64,000 nt of DNA, taken from positions 186,001 through 250,000 of the forward strand of contig NZ_CP151762.1 in the NCBI RefSeq assembly GCF_038443675.1, in the 5' to 3' direction. The number at the start of each line of letters is the position of its first letter. Position 1 is the first letter of the stretch. Below are positions 23,870 through 33,080 of this stretch, piece by piece. The notes under the pieces were generated by a model, which was not told the origin of the DNA, did no database searches, and saw only the letters and a list, made by a program, of their open reading frames with translations. The DNA comes from Yoonia sp. G8-12. Its GTDB lineage: Bacteria > Pseudomonadota > Alphaproteobacteria > Rhodobacterales > Rhodobacteraceae. The position numbers and the translations under genes were made by a program.

Positions 23870-25252
23870 ATGACAGTGAAAAGCCTTGGAAATCCCTATT
23901 CGTCTGAAACCGATCTGCGCCACGGCGCGGATTGCGGTTGCGCCGGTTGCGTCACGTCAGCAGTCGAAAAGCAGGGTGGGCCCGACCTGACCACAAGCGA
24001 AGGGATGCTGGAGCGCGCCGTTGAAAGCGCGATCGTGCGGTCGGTTTTCGGCCAAAGCGATATTGGCCGCCGGTCCTTTATGGGCATGATGGGGGGCACA
24101 ACAATGGCGGCGGCGCTGGCTTCGGTATTCCCGATCAACGAAGCAAAAGCGGCGATCCTTGATAATCTTGGGCCACCTGAAAAAACAGACCTGAACATCG
24201 GCTTTGTGCCAATCACCTGTGCGACGCCGATCATCATGGCGCAGCCTCTGGGCTTTTACGAACGCTACGGTCTGAACGCGCAAGTCATCAAGACGGCGGG
24301 CTGGGCCGTGGCCCGCGACAAATCTCTGAACGGCGAATATGACGCCAGCCACATGCTGACACCGATGCCGCTGGCGATGACGCTGGGTGCGGGGTCGATT
24401 GCGGAACCCTACATCATGCCCGCCGTTGAAAACATCAACGGTCAGGCGATTGTTCTGTCCAACGAGCACCTTGATAAGCGCGATCCGACACAGTGGAAGG
24501 GCTTTACCTTCGGTGTGCCGTTTGAATACTCGATGCACAACTTCCTGCTGCGCTACTATGTTGCCGAATTCGGTCTGGACCCTGATGTCGATATCCAGAT
24601 CCGTGTTGTGCCGCCGCCCGAGATGGTTGCAAACCTGCGTGCGGGCAACCTTGACGGCTACCTGTCGCCTGATCCGTTCAATCAGCGCGCTGTGTTCGAG
24701 GGTATCGGTTTTATCCATCTGCTGACCAAAGAGATCTGGGAAGGTCACCCTTGCTGTGCCTTTGCCGCGCCGCTGTCATTTGCGCAGGAATTGCCCAACA
24801 CCTATGGCGCACTGCTCAAGTCGATCATCGACGCGACGCAATATGCATCGGCCGCCGAGAACCGCAAAGAGATTTCCGAGGCGATTGCGCCAACCAACTA
24901 TCTCAACCAGCCCGTGACTGTCATCGAGCAGGTGCTGACAGGCACCTATGCGGATGGTCTGGGCGAAGTGCAGCGCGTGCCCGACCGGATCGATTTCGAC
25001 CCCTTCCCATGGCATTCGATGGGCGTGTGGATCCTGACGCAGATGAAGCGCTGGGGCTATATCGAGGGTGATGTGGACTACAAAGCTGTGGCAGAGCAGG
25101 TTTATCTGGCCGCCGACTGTAAGAAAGTCATGGAGGACCTCGGTTATGAGGCGCCCGACGTGACCTACAAGTCGCACACCATCATGGGCAAGACGTTCGA
25201 TTACAATGAACCCGAAGCCTACGTCGATAGCTTTGCGATCAAGAAAGGCTAA
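23870..25252 (+). CDS. cynA: Cyanate ABC transporter substrate-binding protein (CynA/NrtA family)
   Basis: A 460-residue CmpA/NrtA-type periplasmic binding protein. It begins with a cytoplasmic-looking 60-residue lead with a DCGCAGC cysteine cluster (Cys22, 24, 27), then a twin-arginine signal (GRRSFMGMMGG...AAALASVF, about 66-90) and the NrtA-like domain (LNIGFVPITCATPIIMAQPLGFYERYGL; DGYLSPDPFNQRAV; HPCCAFA). The ATG at 23870 has AGGAG at 23857-23861; the longer ORF starts with TTG. It heads cynA-permease-ATPase-cynS, so cyanate is the inferred ligand; nitrate or bicarbonate homologues look similar. The N-terminal cysteine cluster is unusual for a secreted protein. Confidence 0.88.
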   Translation: MTVKSLGNPYSSETDLRHGADCGCAGCVTSAVEKQGGPDLTTSEGMLERAVESAIVRSVFGQSDIGRRSFMGMMGGTTMAAALASVFPINEAKAAILDNLGPPEKTDLNIGFVPITCATPIIMAQPLGFYERYGLNAQVIKTAGWAVARDKSLNGEYDASHMLTPMPLAMTLGAGSIAEPYIMPAVENINGQAIVLSNEHLDKRDPTQWKGFTFGVPFEYSMHNFLLRYYVAEFGLDPDVDIQIRVVPPPEMVANLRAGNLDGYLSPDPFNQRAVFEGIGFIHLLTKEIWEGHPCCAFAAPLSFAQELPNTYGALLKSIIDATQYASAAENRKEISEAIAPTNYLNQPVTVIEQVLTGTYADGLGEVQRVPDRIDFDPFPWHSMGVWILTQMKRWGYIEGDVDYKAVAEQVYLAADCKKVMEDLGYEAPDVTYKSHTIMGKTFDYNEPEAYVDSFAIKKG

Positions 25253-25257
25253 GGCAA

Positions 25258-26091
25258 ATGCCCATCAGCTCACTGAACTTTCGTGCAGCTATTCTGTCGC
25301 TCACTCTGCTGATTGTCGGCCTCCTGATCTGGGAGGCCGCCATTCCCGCACAAAAGGCGGTAGGCGAGTTGACGGAATATGAACTTCTGACAGGGGGTGG
25401 CCAGCCGAAAGCAGGTGTGCCGCCGCCCAGTCAGGTGATCGCCAAGGCCTGGGAACAGCTCAGTGACCCTTTCTATGATGCAGGTCCCAATGACAAAGGG
25501 ATCGGTATCCAGATCGGCTATTCGATCTACCGTGTGCTGGTGGGCTATGCGCTTGCTGCTGTCATTGCCATTCCGCTGGGCTTTCTGATCGGGATGTCAC
25601 CGCTCGCCTACAAGGCGCTGAACCCGTTCATTCAGGTGTTGCGCCCGATTTCGCCCTTGGCATGGATGCCGCTTGCGCTTTTCGTGATCCAGGACAGCGA
25701 GGCAAGCGCGATCTTTGTGATCTTCATTTGCTCGATCTGGCCGATGCTGATCAACACGGCCTTCGGCGTGGCCGGTGTGCGCGAGGATTGGGTCAATGTG
25801 GCCCGAACGCACGAGTTGAACCCGCTCAAGACCGCCTTCACCGTGATCCTGCCCGCCGCAGCGCCGACGATCCTGACGGGGATGCGCATTTCCATCGGTA
25901 TCGCATGGCTGGTTATTGTCGCCGCAGAGATGCTCGTGGGCGGAACCGGCATTGGTTACTACGTCTGGAACGAGTGGAACAACCTCGATCTGACCTCTGT
26001 GATCTTTTCCATCCTGATGATCGGCGTCGTGGGCATGGGGCTTGATGCAGCCCTTGGCTTTGTCCAGCGCGCAGTCTCTTACGCAGAATAG
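25258..26091 (+). CDS. cynB: Cyanate ABC transporter permease (CynB/NrtB family)
   Basis: A 277-residue inner-membrane permease with six predicted helices and the EAA loop EDWVNVARTHELNPLKTAFTVILPAAAPTILTGMRISIGIAW that contacts the ATPase. RPISPLAWMPLALFVIQD is the NrtB-family signature. It starts 5 bp after the cynA stop and is followed 9 bp later by the ATPase gene. Assignment to cyanate rests on the cyanase gene at the end of the operon. Confidence 0.92.
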   Translation: MPISSLNFRAAILSLTLLIVGLLIWEAAIPAQKAVGELTEYELLTGGGQPKAGVPPPSQVIAKAWEQLSDPFYDAGPNDKGIGIQIGYSIYRVLVGYALAAVIAIPLGFLIGMSPLAYKALNPFIQVLRPISPLAWMPLALFVIQDSEASAIFVIFICSIWPMLINTAFGVAGVREDWVNVARTHELNPLKTAFTVILPAAAPTILTGMRISIGIAWLVIVAAEMLVGGTGIGYYVWNEWNNLDLTSVIFSILMIGVVGMGLDAALGFVQRAVSYAE

Positions 26092-26100
26092 GACCAAGAT

Positions 26101-27000
26101 ATGAAACCGTTTCTAAGCGTCGAGAACATGACACAACGCTATCCCGATGGCGCGGGCGGGGAACTGACAGTCTTTGAGGATGCCACCTTTGGTGTCGAGA
26201 AGGGCGAGTTTGTCGTGATCCTTGGCCACTCTGGCTGTGGCAAATCCACGATCATGAATATCCTCGCAGGATTGTCTGACCCGACATCCGGTGTGGTCAT
26301 CATGGACGGGACCGAGGTGAAAGGCCCAAGCCTTGACCGTGGTGTTGTGTTCCAGAACTATTCCCTGTTGCCGTGGCTTTCGACCCTCAAGAATGTCACC
26401 TTTGGCGTCTCTGCGCGGCACCCTGAATGGTCGAAGGCACAGGTGATTGAACATTCGACCAAATACCTCGCGATGGTCGGACTTGAGGGTGATGTGATCC
26501 ACCGCAAGCCCAGCCAGCTTTCGGGCGGGATGCGCCAGCGCGTGTCGATTGCGCGCGCTTTTGCCAACCACCCCAAGCTTTTGTTGCTGGATGAACCCTT
26601 TGGCGCGCTTGATGCGCTGACACGGGGGACGATCCAGGACGAGCTCTTGAAGATCTGGAGCGGGACAGAACAGACCGTCTTTATGATCACCCATGACATT
26701 GACGAGGCGATACTGCTGGCGGACCGCATCTTGTTGATGACGAACGGCCCCTATGCACGGGTGGCCGAGAGTGTGGAGATCACCATCCCGCGTCCGCGCA
26801 ACCGGACCGAAATTATCGAGCATCCCAACTACTACGCGATCCGCAACCATCTGGTCACCTTCCTTGGCAAGCGGTCCAAAGAGATGGCGGGGCAACAGAC
26901 CGGAGAGGGCAGCAACCGCCCGACGCCGGTGCGGATCGACAAGACCGAACCTGAAGAACCTGAAAATGCGCCGCCTGCGCTGCGGGCCGTCAACGAATAA
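26101..27000 (+). CDS. cynD: Cyanate ABC transporter ATP-binding protein (CynD/NrtD family)
   Basis: A 299-residue ABC ATPase: Walker A GHSGCGKST, Q-loop VFQNYSLLPWLS, signature LSGGMRQRVSIARAF, Walker B LLLLDEPFGALD and H-loop THDIDEAI. The YSLLPWLST and FGALDALTRG sequences are typical of the nitrate/cyanate/taurine group. It has a 50-residue proline/glutamate-rich C-terminal tail (TGEGSNRPTPVRIDKTEPEEPENAP) beyond the usual end. Third gene of the cyanate operon. Confidence 0.93.
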   Translation: MKPFLSVENMTQRYPDGAGGELTVFEDATFGVEKGEFVVILGHSGCGKSTIMNILAGLSDPTSGVVIMDGTEVKGPSLDRGVVFQNYSLLPWLSTLKNVTFGVSARHPEWSKAQVIEHSTKYLAMVGLEGDVIHRKPSQLSGGMRQRVSIARAFANHPKLLLLDEPFGALDALTRGTIQDELLKIWSGTEQTVFMITHDIDEAILLADRILLMTNGPYARVAESVEITIPRPRNRTEIIEHPNYYAIRNHLVTFLGKRSKEMAGQQTGEGSNRPTPVRIDKTEPEEPENAPPALRAVNE

Positions 27001-27017
27001 CCCCCGGAGGAGCAACA

Positions 27018-27485
27018 ATGAAAGACCTCATAATGACCGAGATGATGACCAAAGAAGATGTCACCGCCATGATCCTGTCGGCCAAAAAAACGGCCGGCCT
27101 GACATGGGAGCAGATTGCCGAAAAGATTGGGATGTCCCCTGTTTGGACCCATTCTGCCGCGATGGGCATGAATGCTTTTCCTGCTGATAAAGCCAAGCTG
27201 ATGGTCAGCGTGATGGGTCTGCCGCAAGAGGCGGAATCCGTGCTGGCCGAGAGCCCCACAAAGATCTGGGAGCAAGCCGTGCCAACCGATCCTTGCATCT
27301 ACCGGTTCTATGAAATTGTGGGCGTTTATGGCCCGACGCTGAAGGCGCTGATCCAGGAAAAATTCGGTGACGGGATTATGTCGGCGATTGATTTTGAGAT
27401 GTCCGTGACCCGCGTCGAGAACCCCAAGGGTGACCGCGTCAAAGTCGAGATGACCGGCAAATACCTTGGCTATAATAGCTGGTAA
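27018..27485 (+). CDS. cynS: Cyanase (cyanate hydratase)
   Basis: Converts cyanate and bicarbonate to ammonia and CO2 via carbamate. At 155 residues it is the size of E. coli CynS. The N-terminal helical domain has KKTAGLTWEQIAEKIGMSPVWTHSAAMGMN; the C-terminal catalytic domain has YRFYEIVGVYGPTLKALIQEKFGDGIMSAIDFEM, which holds the family Arg, Glu and Ser active-site residues. Strong ribosome site GGAGGAG. Last gene of the operon; no carbonic anhydrase (cynT) is present nearby, so bicarbonate must come from elsewhere. Confidence 0.97.
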   Translation: MKDLIMTEMMTKEDVTAMILSAKKTAGLTWEQIAEKIGMSPVWTHSAAMGMNAFPADKAKLMVSVMGLPQEAESVLAESPTKIWEQAVPTDPCIYRFYEIVGVYGPTLKALIQEKFGDGIMSAIDFEMSVTRVENPKGDRVKVEMTGKYLGYNSW

Positions 27486-27493
27486 AACACATG

Positions 27494-27518
27494 GCGCGGC
27501 GGGTGTTTCCTGCCGCGC
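27494..27518. terminator. Hairpin between cynS and the convergent glycoside hydrolase gene
   Basis: GCGCGGC (27494-27500) pairs with GCCGCGC (27512-27518), extendable by three pairs including one G-T, with a 5-nt loop. It lies in the 57-bp gap between two converging genes. No T-tract is seen, so termination strength is uncertain. Confidence 0.5.
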
Positions 27519-27542
27519 AGAATCTGTGCCGTCGCAGACAGG

Positions 27543-29776
27543 TTAGTCGATGATGACGTAGAGCGTATCGGTGGGCAGGTCCAACGTCACAACCCCGCCG
27601 GTCTTTGAGACCGGCACATAACCCACAGCCATTCCGTTTGCATCCAAGGCCATCGCCCGCGACAGCCCCTCGTTGCGAATGCTGACCTGAGCGGCGACCC
27701 TGTCGATCTGCCAAGGCGCTTCGCCAAAGGCCGTGACCTCCAAGGCTGGCCCGCTTTCATGTTCGACAGGTACCGCGCTCCAGCCTGTCGGCCGCGCGAT
27801 GCTGTTGACCTGCACCAAAAGGCGTGACGCATCGGCGATTGGCTGACCATCAAGTGGCACGATGATAATGCTGGCATAGTTAGCATCGCTTTCAATCGTG
27901 ATATCGTGCAAGGCGAACGTGGCCTTCGATGACAAATTGCCAACGACGCCTTGCGCGCGGGGTGCATCCAGTGTGACGACACCTGCGCCCCAGTCCCATG
28001 TCAGTTCCCGCGTAAGGCTGGTTGCAACCTGTTGGTCTGTGTCGATCAGCGCTGCGAGATCGGGGTGAACGAAGTTCTGGGCGTTGCTGCCAAATTCAAC
28101 CTCAACGGGGCCGACAAGGAAGCTATAGGGGCTGGTCGCGGCCTGTTGCGGTGTGTCCCTTCCGAATAGGGCACCTAGTATGCCCTGTTTCTGATCGCGG
28201 TTGGGGTCATAGCCTTGTTGGGCTGCAACAAGAGGTGCCGCGCGGGTCCAAAGTGTATCAAGTGGGCGGTGTTCGATGATGACCGGCGGGGCCTCATCAA
28301 TCAATCCAAGGCGAAAGATCAGCGCCGCGGCGGGAAATGCGCCCATCTGTTGCGGTGTCGCGACCATCCATTTGCCGACACTTGGCAAATAGCCGTTTGC
28401 GCTTTGTGGCGCGCGCCATTGCACCTCGCTCGTGGCGAACCAATAGCTGATATCGATGCCGGTGAGGGCTTGATAGGCGGCCATCAGTATCGGGCCCTCG
28501 GCCTGTTCCCACATCGGCGGCACCCAGAGCGTTTCGCTGATGATATAGGGATAGCCTGTCGGTTGGCGCAGTGTGACGGGTAGGTCCAAGGGCCGGGTTA
28601 ACAGACCCTCTTCGCGGTATATATCGCCTGCCACGATCGCCCAGCCTTCGTTTTCGCCTTGATGCAGGGCGCTGACATAGCGATTCACGCCGATCACGTC
28701 GCCGCTGGTGTAGGCGTAGCGCTCAAGATCGTCCAAAAGCACATCGTCAGCGGTACGCCAGTTTCCGGCATTGAAAAGTTGCGGCGCGCCGATGTCCTCG
28801 CGCAGGACGCGGGCAATCTCGGCGTGCCAATCGCGCATGATCTGCGTCAGGAATTGTGTTTGATCGGCAAGCCGTGCCCCTGCCGTGCCCGGATCACCTT
28901 CTGCGGTCAGGTGCCAGAGATTGGACAGCGCGATCACGCCGGTGTCCCAGTCGTCGCGTATGTCGTCGAGTGGACCGGGTGCTGTGGCGTTGCCCCACGC
29001 TTCCTGTGCTGTGTCCAGAGAGCCGTATTTTTCAACAAGGAACCGGCCAAAGCGCGTACCGAGCAGCGCCGCCTCGCGCCCTTTGATATTGTTGAATGTC
29101 CAGAACAGCAGCGAGTCTTCGTTCTGCATCTGGATGATCGCCAGCGCAGGATCGTCTTTGAGCGGCAGACCTGTGTAGGGGTTTGTGGGCAGCAGCGTTT
29201 CGCGGAGCCAGCCTTTATAGGCCTCCTGCAAGACCGGATCGAAATAGATCATCCCCGTCGGCCCCGCGCTATCGACGGGTACTTGCCAGCGCCGCGCTGC
29301 TTGCTCATGCACAAGATGCGGATAGTAGGGGCTGAAGGTGATGTAGATGCCTTCTTCCTTCATGGCCGCGACCAATTGCCAAAGCCTGTCGCGCTCGGCC
29401 TCATCTATCTCTTCCAGCGCGCCGCCGGTTTCGCCTGCCTGCGGAATTTGCCCGTGCAGACGCACTATGTTGACGCCCCGCTTTGCAAGAAACCTCGCGT
29501 GATCTTGCAGGGCCGCCATACCTTGCCCCGCCACATAGGTGTTCAATGCCCAAAAACGGATCGCTGTTCCATCCCCCGCACAAAGGCTGCCCCGTCGTCC
29601 GAGCGTCGGATAAAGCCGGTTTCGCCTGCGGTTGCTTCGTTCAGGTACGACAGGTCGAGCAGGGCAGCGTCGGAAAAGCCGTCTTGCGCAGGAAGAAAAT
29701 CCCAGGTCGTCGGGGTGTCTGCGATAGCAGATGTGCAAAGAAGGCTTGCAGAAAGCATGATCCAAAGTCGTCTCAT
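27543..29776 (-). CDS. Secreted glycoside hydrolase-like protein, frameshifted near the N-terminus
   Basis: The true N-terminus is MRRLWIMLSASLLCTSAIADTP, a signal peptide. After DDGAAFVRG the frame is lost in a run of five C at 29573-29577; one added base continues into DGTAIRFWALNTYVAGQGMAALQDHARFLAKRGVNIVRLHG, giving 744 residues. The long open frame reaching 29795 has an artificial N-terminus. The core is a TIM-barrel glycosidase (GH5/GH42-like): RGVNIVRLHGQ, IYITFSPYYPHLV, DDPALAIIQMQNEDSLLFW (NED at the acid/base position) and ISETLWVPP. A C-terminal beta-rich region follows. Periplasmic or secreted polysaccharide hydrolase; substrate unknown. Confidence 0.8.
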
Positions 29777-29873
29777 GGCAGACCTTTCTGTTCACCCCAG
29801 ATATTACGATCCTATCGCTTATAGCATGAAGATGAATAGGTCCGAATGCGTAGTTGGGCAGTGCAGTAAGGAC

Positions 29874-31757
29874 CTAGCCCGGTGAAGGCGCTTTGGTCTT
29901 ATCCTGCACCGCCGTGATCCCTAGCGGGATGATCCAGAGCGCGCGCAACGCATTTAGGATGACGGCCACGTCGATGACCTCTTGCAGCAGCGCCCCTTGT
30001 ACCGGTGTTAGATAACCAAAGGCCGCGGCTATCATGCCTGCAACCGACAAACCGATGCCGGCGACTACGCTTTGCACAGCGATGCGTCTGGCGCGGCGCG
30101 CAATTTCGATGCCCTGTCCAAGCCGGTCCACCCGGTCAACGAGCAAGACAACATCTGCGGCCTCGGCTGACGCCGCAGCCCCCCGCGCGCCCATCGCAAC
30201 ACCGACATCCGCCGCGGCCAGCGCGGGCGCATCGTTTACGCCGTCGCCAACCATCATCACAGGGCCGTTCTTGCGCTCATTCAGGACCAGTTGCACCTTA
30301 TTGTCGGGCGTCAGCCCCGTCTGAAGCCCGTCGAGCCCAAGGCCCTTGGTGATGTGCTCTGCCACATCTGCGCGGTCGCCCGTCGCCAACAGAATACGTA
30401 CGATACCTTGGCGGCGCATTCCGGCGAGCATCGCGCGGGTCCCTTCGCGCAGAGCATCGGCCATCACCAGATGCCCCGCCATCTTGCCATCGACTGCAAC
30501 GGCGACAAGGACAGATCCTGCCGCGCCTGCAGGGCGATCACCAAAGGGTTCCCCGATGCGCTGGGCGACGAAATCAGCGCCGCCGACGATCATGGCGTGT
30601 CCCTCGACTTGACCAATGACACCCTCGCCGGGGATTTCAGCAACCTCTGAGGGGACAGGTAAAATCAGGTTGCGCGCTCTTGCTGCCGCAACGATGGCCT
30701 GTGCCACGGGGTGTTTTGACGCCTGATCAAGTGCGGCAGCAAGGCGCAGAATTTCATTTTTATCCATGCCGTCCCGGCCGTCTATGAAAACGATCTGCGG
30801 ACGCCCGTCCGTCAGGGTGCCGGTCTTGTCAAGGATCAGCGTGCGGATCTGCGCCATCGTTTCAAGCGGCCCGGCCCCTTTGATCAGCACGCCGAAATGC
30901 GCTGCGCGTGACAGGCCTGCGACAAGGGCTACTGGAACGGCCAATATCAACGGGCAGGGCGTGGCCACGACAAGAACCGCCACCGCCCGGATCGGATCGC
31001 CAGTGAACCACCATGCGGCAAAAGCGATTGTGACTGTCACCGCCAGGAAGCCCAGCGACCAACGGTCCGCCAACCGCGCCATCGGCGCTTTGGAGTGTTG
31101 GGCCGCCTCGACGAGACGCACAATTCCGGCGTAAGTGCTGTCCTCGGCCAGCCGCGTCGCAGTGAGATCAAAGGGTTCGCCAGCATTGGTCGCACCACTC
31201 ATGGCATCGGATCCGCGCAAAAGCCGTACCGGGAGCGATTCGCCGGTCAGTGCCGAGCTGTCGACGAAGGCATTTTTCGACGCAACGGTGCCGTCGACTG
31301 GAACAACATCGCCTTGTCGGATCAAAAGAAGGTCGCCCAGCGCGATGTCATCGAGTGCCACATCTTCAAGGCCACCGTTCTTGTGTCGGGTGGCCGTGCG
31401 GGGGACGCGTGACAACAGATCGTGCATTTCGCGCCGCGCACGCCCTTCGGCAAAACTTTCAAGAAAGGTGCCGCCGGAATACATGACCGCTACAACGGCC
31501 GCAGCCAAGGTTTCACCAAAGGTAAGTGCAGCGGTCATCGACAGCGCGGCAACGATGTCCAACCCGACGTTGCCTTCCCAAAGGCTGCGCAGTATCTCGA
31601 CCACAAGCGCTGCGAGCACCGGTATTACGCCGATGAACCAGACAACGCGTGCAGCGTCACTTTTGCCTGTAAAATATAGTGCTAGTCCTATGATAAGACC
31701 GGCGAGCGTGAACAGCAGTAACGCTGTCTTCAACCGGTTGGTGCGTGTTTGTTGCAT
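29874..31757 (-). CDS. Heavy-metal-translocating P1B-type ATPase
   Basis: A 627-residue metal-transporting ATPase of ZntA/CadA type. Motifs: SALTGESLPV (actuator TGES), ATPCPLILAVPVAL (transmembrane metal site, TPCP), DKTGTLTDG (phosphorylated Asp), ASKHPVAQAI (HP motif) and MVGDGVNDAPALAAADVGVAMG. It has no N-terminal metal-binding (CxxC) domain and starts directly with transmembrane helices. The TPCP site lacks the second cysteine of CPC pumps; such ATPases may handle Zn2+, Co2+ or other divalent ions. The substrate is not decided by the sequence. Confidence 0.92.
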   Translation of the reverse strand: MQQTRTNRLKTALLLFTLAGLIIGLALYFTGKSDAARVVWFIGVIPVLAALVVEILRSLWEGNVGLDIVAALSMTAALTFGETLAAAVVAVMYSGGTFLESFAEGRARREMHDLLSRVPRTATRHKNGGLEDVALDDIALGDLLLIRQGDVVPVDGTVASKNAFVDSSALTGESLPVRLLRGSDAMSGATNAGEPFDLTATRLAEDSTYAGIVRLVEAAQHSKAPMARLADRWSLGFLAVTVTIAFAAWWFTGDPIRAVAVLVVATPCPLILAVPVALVAGLSRAAHFGVLIKGAGPLETMAQIRTLILDKTGTLTDGRPQIVFIDGRDGMDKNEILRLAAALDQASKHPVAQAIVAAARARNLILPVPSEVAEIPGEGVIGQVEGHAMIVGGADFVAQRIGEPFGDRPAGAAGSVLVAVAVDGKMAGHLVMADALREGTRAMLAGMRRQGIVRILLATGDRADVAEHITKGLGLDGLQTGLTPDNKVQLVLNERKNGPVMMVGDGVNDAPALAAADVGVAMGARGAAASAEAADVVLLVDRVDRLGQGIEIARRARRIAVQSVVAGIGLSVAGMIAAAFGYLTPVQGALLQEVIDVAVILNALRALWIIPLGITAVQDKTKAPSPG

Positions 31758-32238
31758 CCGGTTCCACTCTCCTCAGCACGGTGGATTGCCTCGGGATCTT
31801 TGAAAAAGGCTTTCATGTGCCGTGCCTCAAAACCTTGAACTATCATCGCGCAATGTGATGAGCGCGTCGAGCGTCAACTTCGCACGGATGGGGGTGAGTA
31901 GTGGTAAGGGCGCTGGGTGCGTGACCGCGTGCGTCGGTCGATGGCGTGCTTTCGTGCACGTGGTTTCGATGCGGGGAGTGATCTGCCACAATTGAATGCG
32001 TTTCTGCATGTGGTAGCTAAAAACGCCACGGTTTGCTCTAAATTTTGCCGTAATTGCGCAACAGATTGCAGTGGATCGTACCTCACCACGGTTACACCCA
32101 CTTGTTACTACTCACAGCAAGGCGCTGCCCCAGACGAGGCAGCGCCGGTTCTGCCTAGCGGTCGCATGAGCTCGGGCGACATATACCAAATCCTATTTGT
32201 GCGAGAAACAAGCCAAGCCGATTTCAACAGGTGCGGCA
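31758..32238. other. Gene-free interval with one strong hairpin
   Basis: About 480 bp upstream of the P-type ATPase and downstream of the GNAT-like gene. Short ORFs on both strands here lack ribosome sites and recognisable content. The only structure I see is a perfect 9-bp hairpin, GGCGCTGCC (32121-32129) with GGCAGCGCC (32138-32146), 8-nt loop. It lies about 95 bp past the stop of the minus-strand gene at 32239 and may be its terminator, although no T-tract follows. Confidence 0.5.
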
Positions 32239-32997
32239 TTATCCGTTAGTATCAATAGATGTCAGAGGCGCTTGCATCGCCGCTACATGCGCAGCCTTAC
32301 GGATAGACTGCACGTCTCGTGCTGTTACACCCTTGATATCGTTTGCATTCATCCAGATGAGATATTCTTCATTGGTGATCTGTTTGTCGGGTCCGATCCA
32401 GGCGCCGGGCTCACAATGGGTATAGCCATAACGCAGGTGGGCACCTTTCGTGGCAAGATACCTTGGGACAAAGGCGAAAACAAAGTCAGGCGTCCACACT
32501 TGCTGTAGGATCTCGAAGAGCAAGCGGGAGAGCAGGCTTGTCGCACCATGGCTGCGTGGCCCACCAAGACCGTGTGACGGCAGCCAGAAGTCACCACAGT
32601 ATCCCACGGATCCTGTCACGGTTTTGAGTGCTTCGGGACCCTGAAAAAAGGTCAAATCTGGGTCGGGGGTTGTGTCGGGAACAATATATTTGTGCCGATG
32701 GATATCCAAATGTTTGCCAAGGGTAATACCCGAAAGGTCAAGCAACCGGACGGCCTGTGTATGCACAAGCTCATCAAGTTCATTGAAACCACAAATCCAA
32801 AAACCGTTGGTTTCATCAATATAGGAACTGGCCGTGTCGAAAACGGGCGAGATATCACCACGGTTGGCGCATGTACTGCGATAATACCGGTAAAGAGCAA
32901 AGTCGTCTCCGACAACGATGCGCATTCCGGCGTCTTCAAGATCCCGTAAAACAATCGACAGGTTTTGAACCGTGCCAAAAATACTCCGCGCCGACAT
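32239..32997 (-). CDS. Putative GNAT-like acyltransferase, unknown family
   Basis: A 252-residue protein I cannot assign. Its layout suggests an N-acyltransferase fold: DETNGFWICGFNELDELVHTQAVRLLDLSG (strand-helix start), SVGYCGDFWLPSHGLGGPRSHGATSLLSRLLFEILQQVWTPDFVFAFV (R-G-x-G-like turn followed by a helix) and KGAHLRYGYTHCEPGAW (R-x-GY near the end). No signal peptide or membrane segment. The start at 32997 follows GGGGCAGGAT. The gene is AT-richer than the core genome and sits 84 bp downstream of a LysR-HTH gene on the same strand, so the two may form a unit. Confidence 0.7.
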   Translation of the reverse strand: MSARSIFGTVQNLSIVLRDLEDAGMRIVVGDDFALYRYYRSTCANRGDISPVFDTASSYIDETNGFWICGFNELDELVHTQAVRLLDLSGITLGKHLDIHRHKYIVPDTTPDPDLTFFQGPEALKTVTGSVGYCGDFWLPSHGLGGPRSHGATSLLSRLLFEILQQVWTPDFVFAFVPRYLATKGAHLRYGYTHCEPGAWIGPDKQITNEEYLIWMNANDIKGVTARDVQSIRKAAHVAAMQAPLTSIDTNG

Positions 32998-33080
32998 ATC
33001 CTGCCCCTCGATTTATCGTTGCGTTTTTCGCAACACAGTGCCTTTAGGCTTAAAACTGTGTAAGCTTTTTTGTTGCGAAC

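Noticed and set aside
27543..29795. 750-residue start of the glycoside hydrolase frame
   Set aside because: Its first 70 residues are cysteine/arginine-rich nonsense; a proper signal peptide exists in the next frame.
31917..32249. 110-residue plus-strand ORF in the gap before the P-type ATPase
   Set aside because: No ribosome site, cysteine/arginine-rich composition and a large hairpin inside; not a convincing gene.
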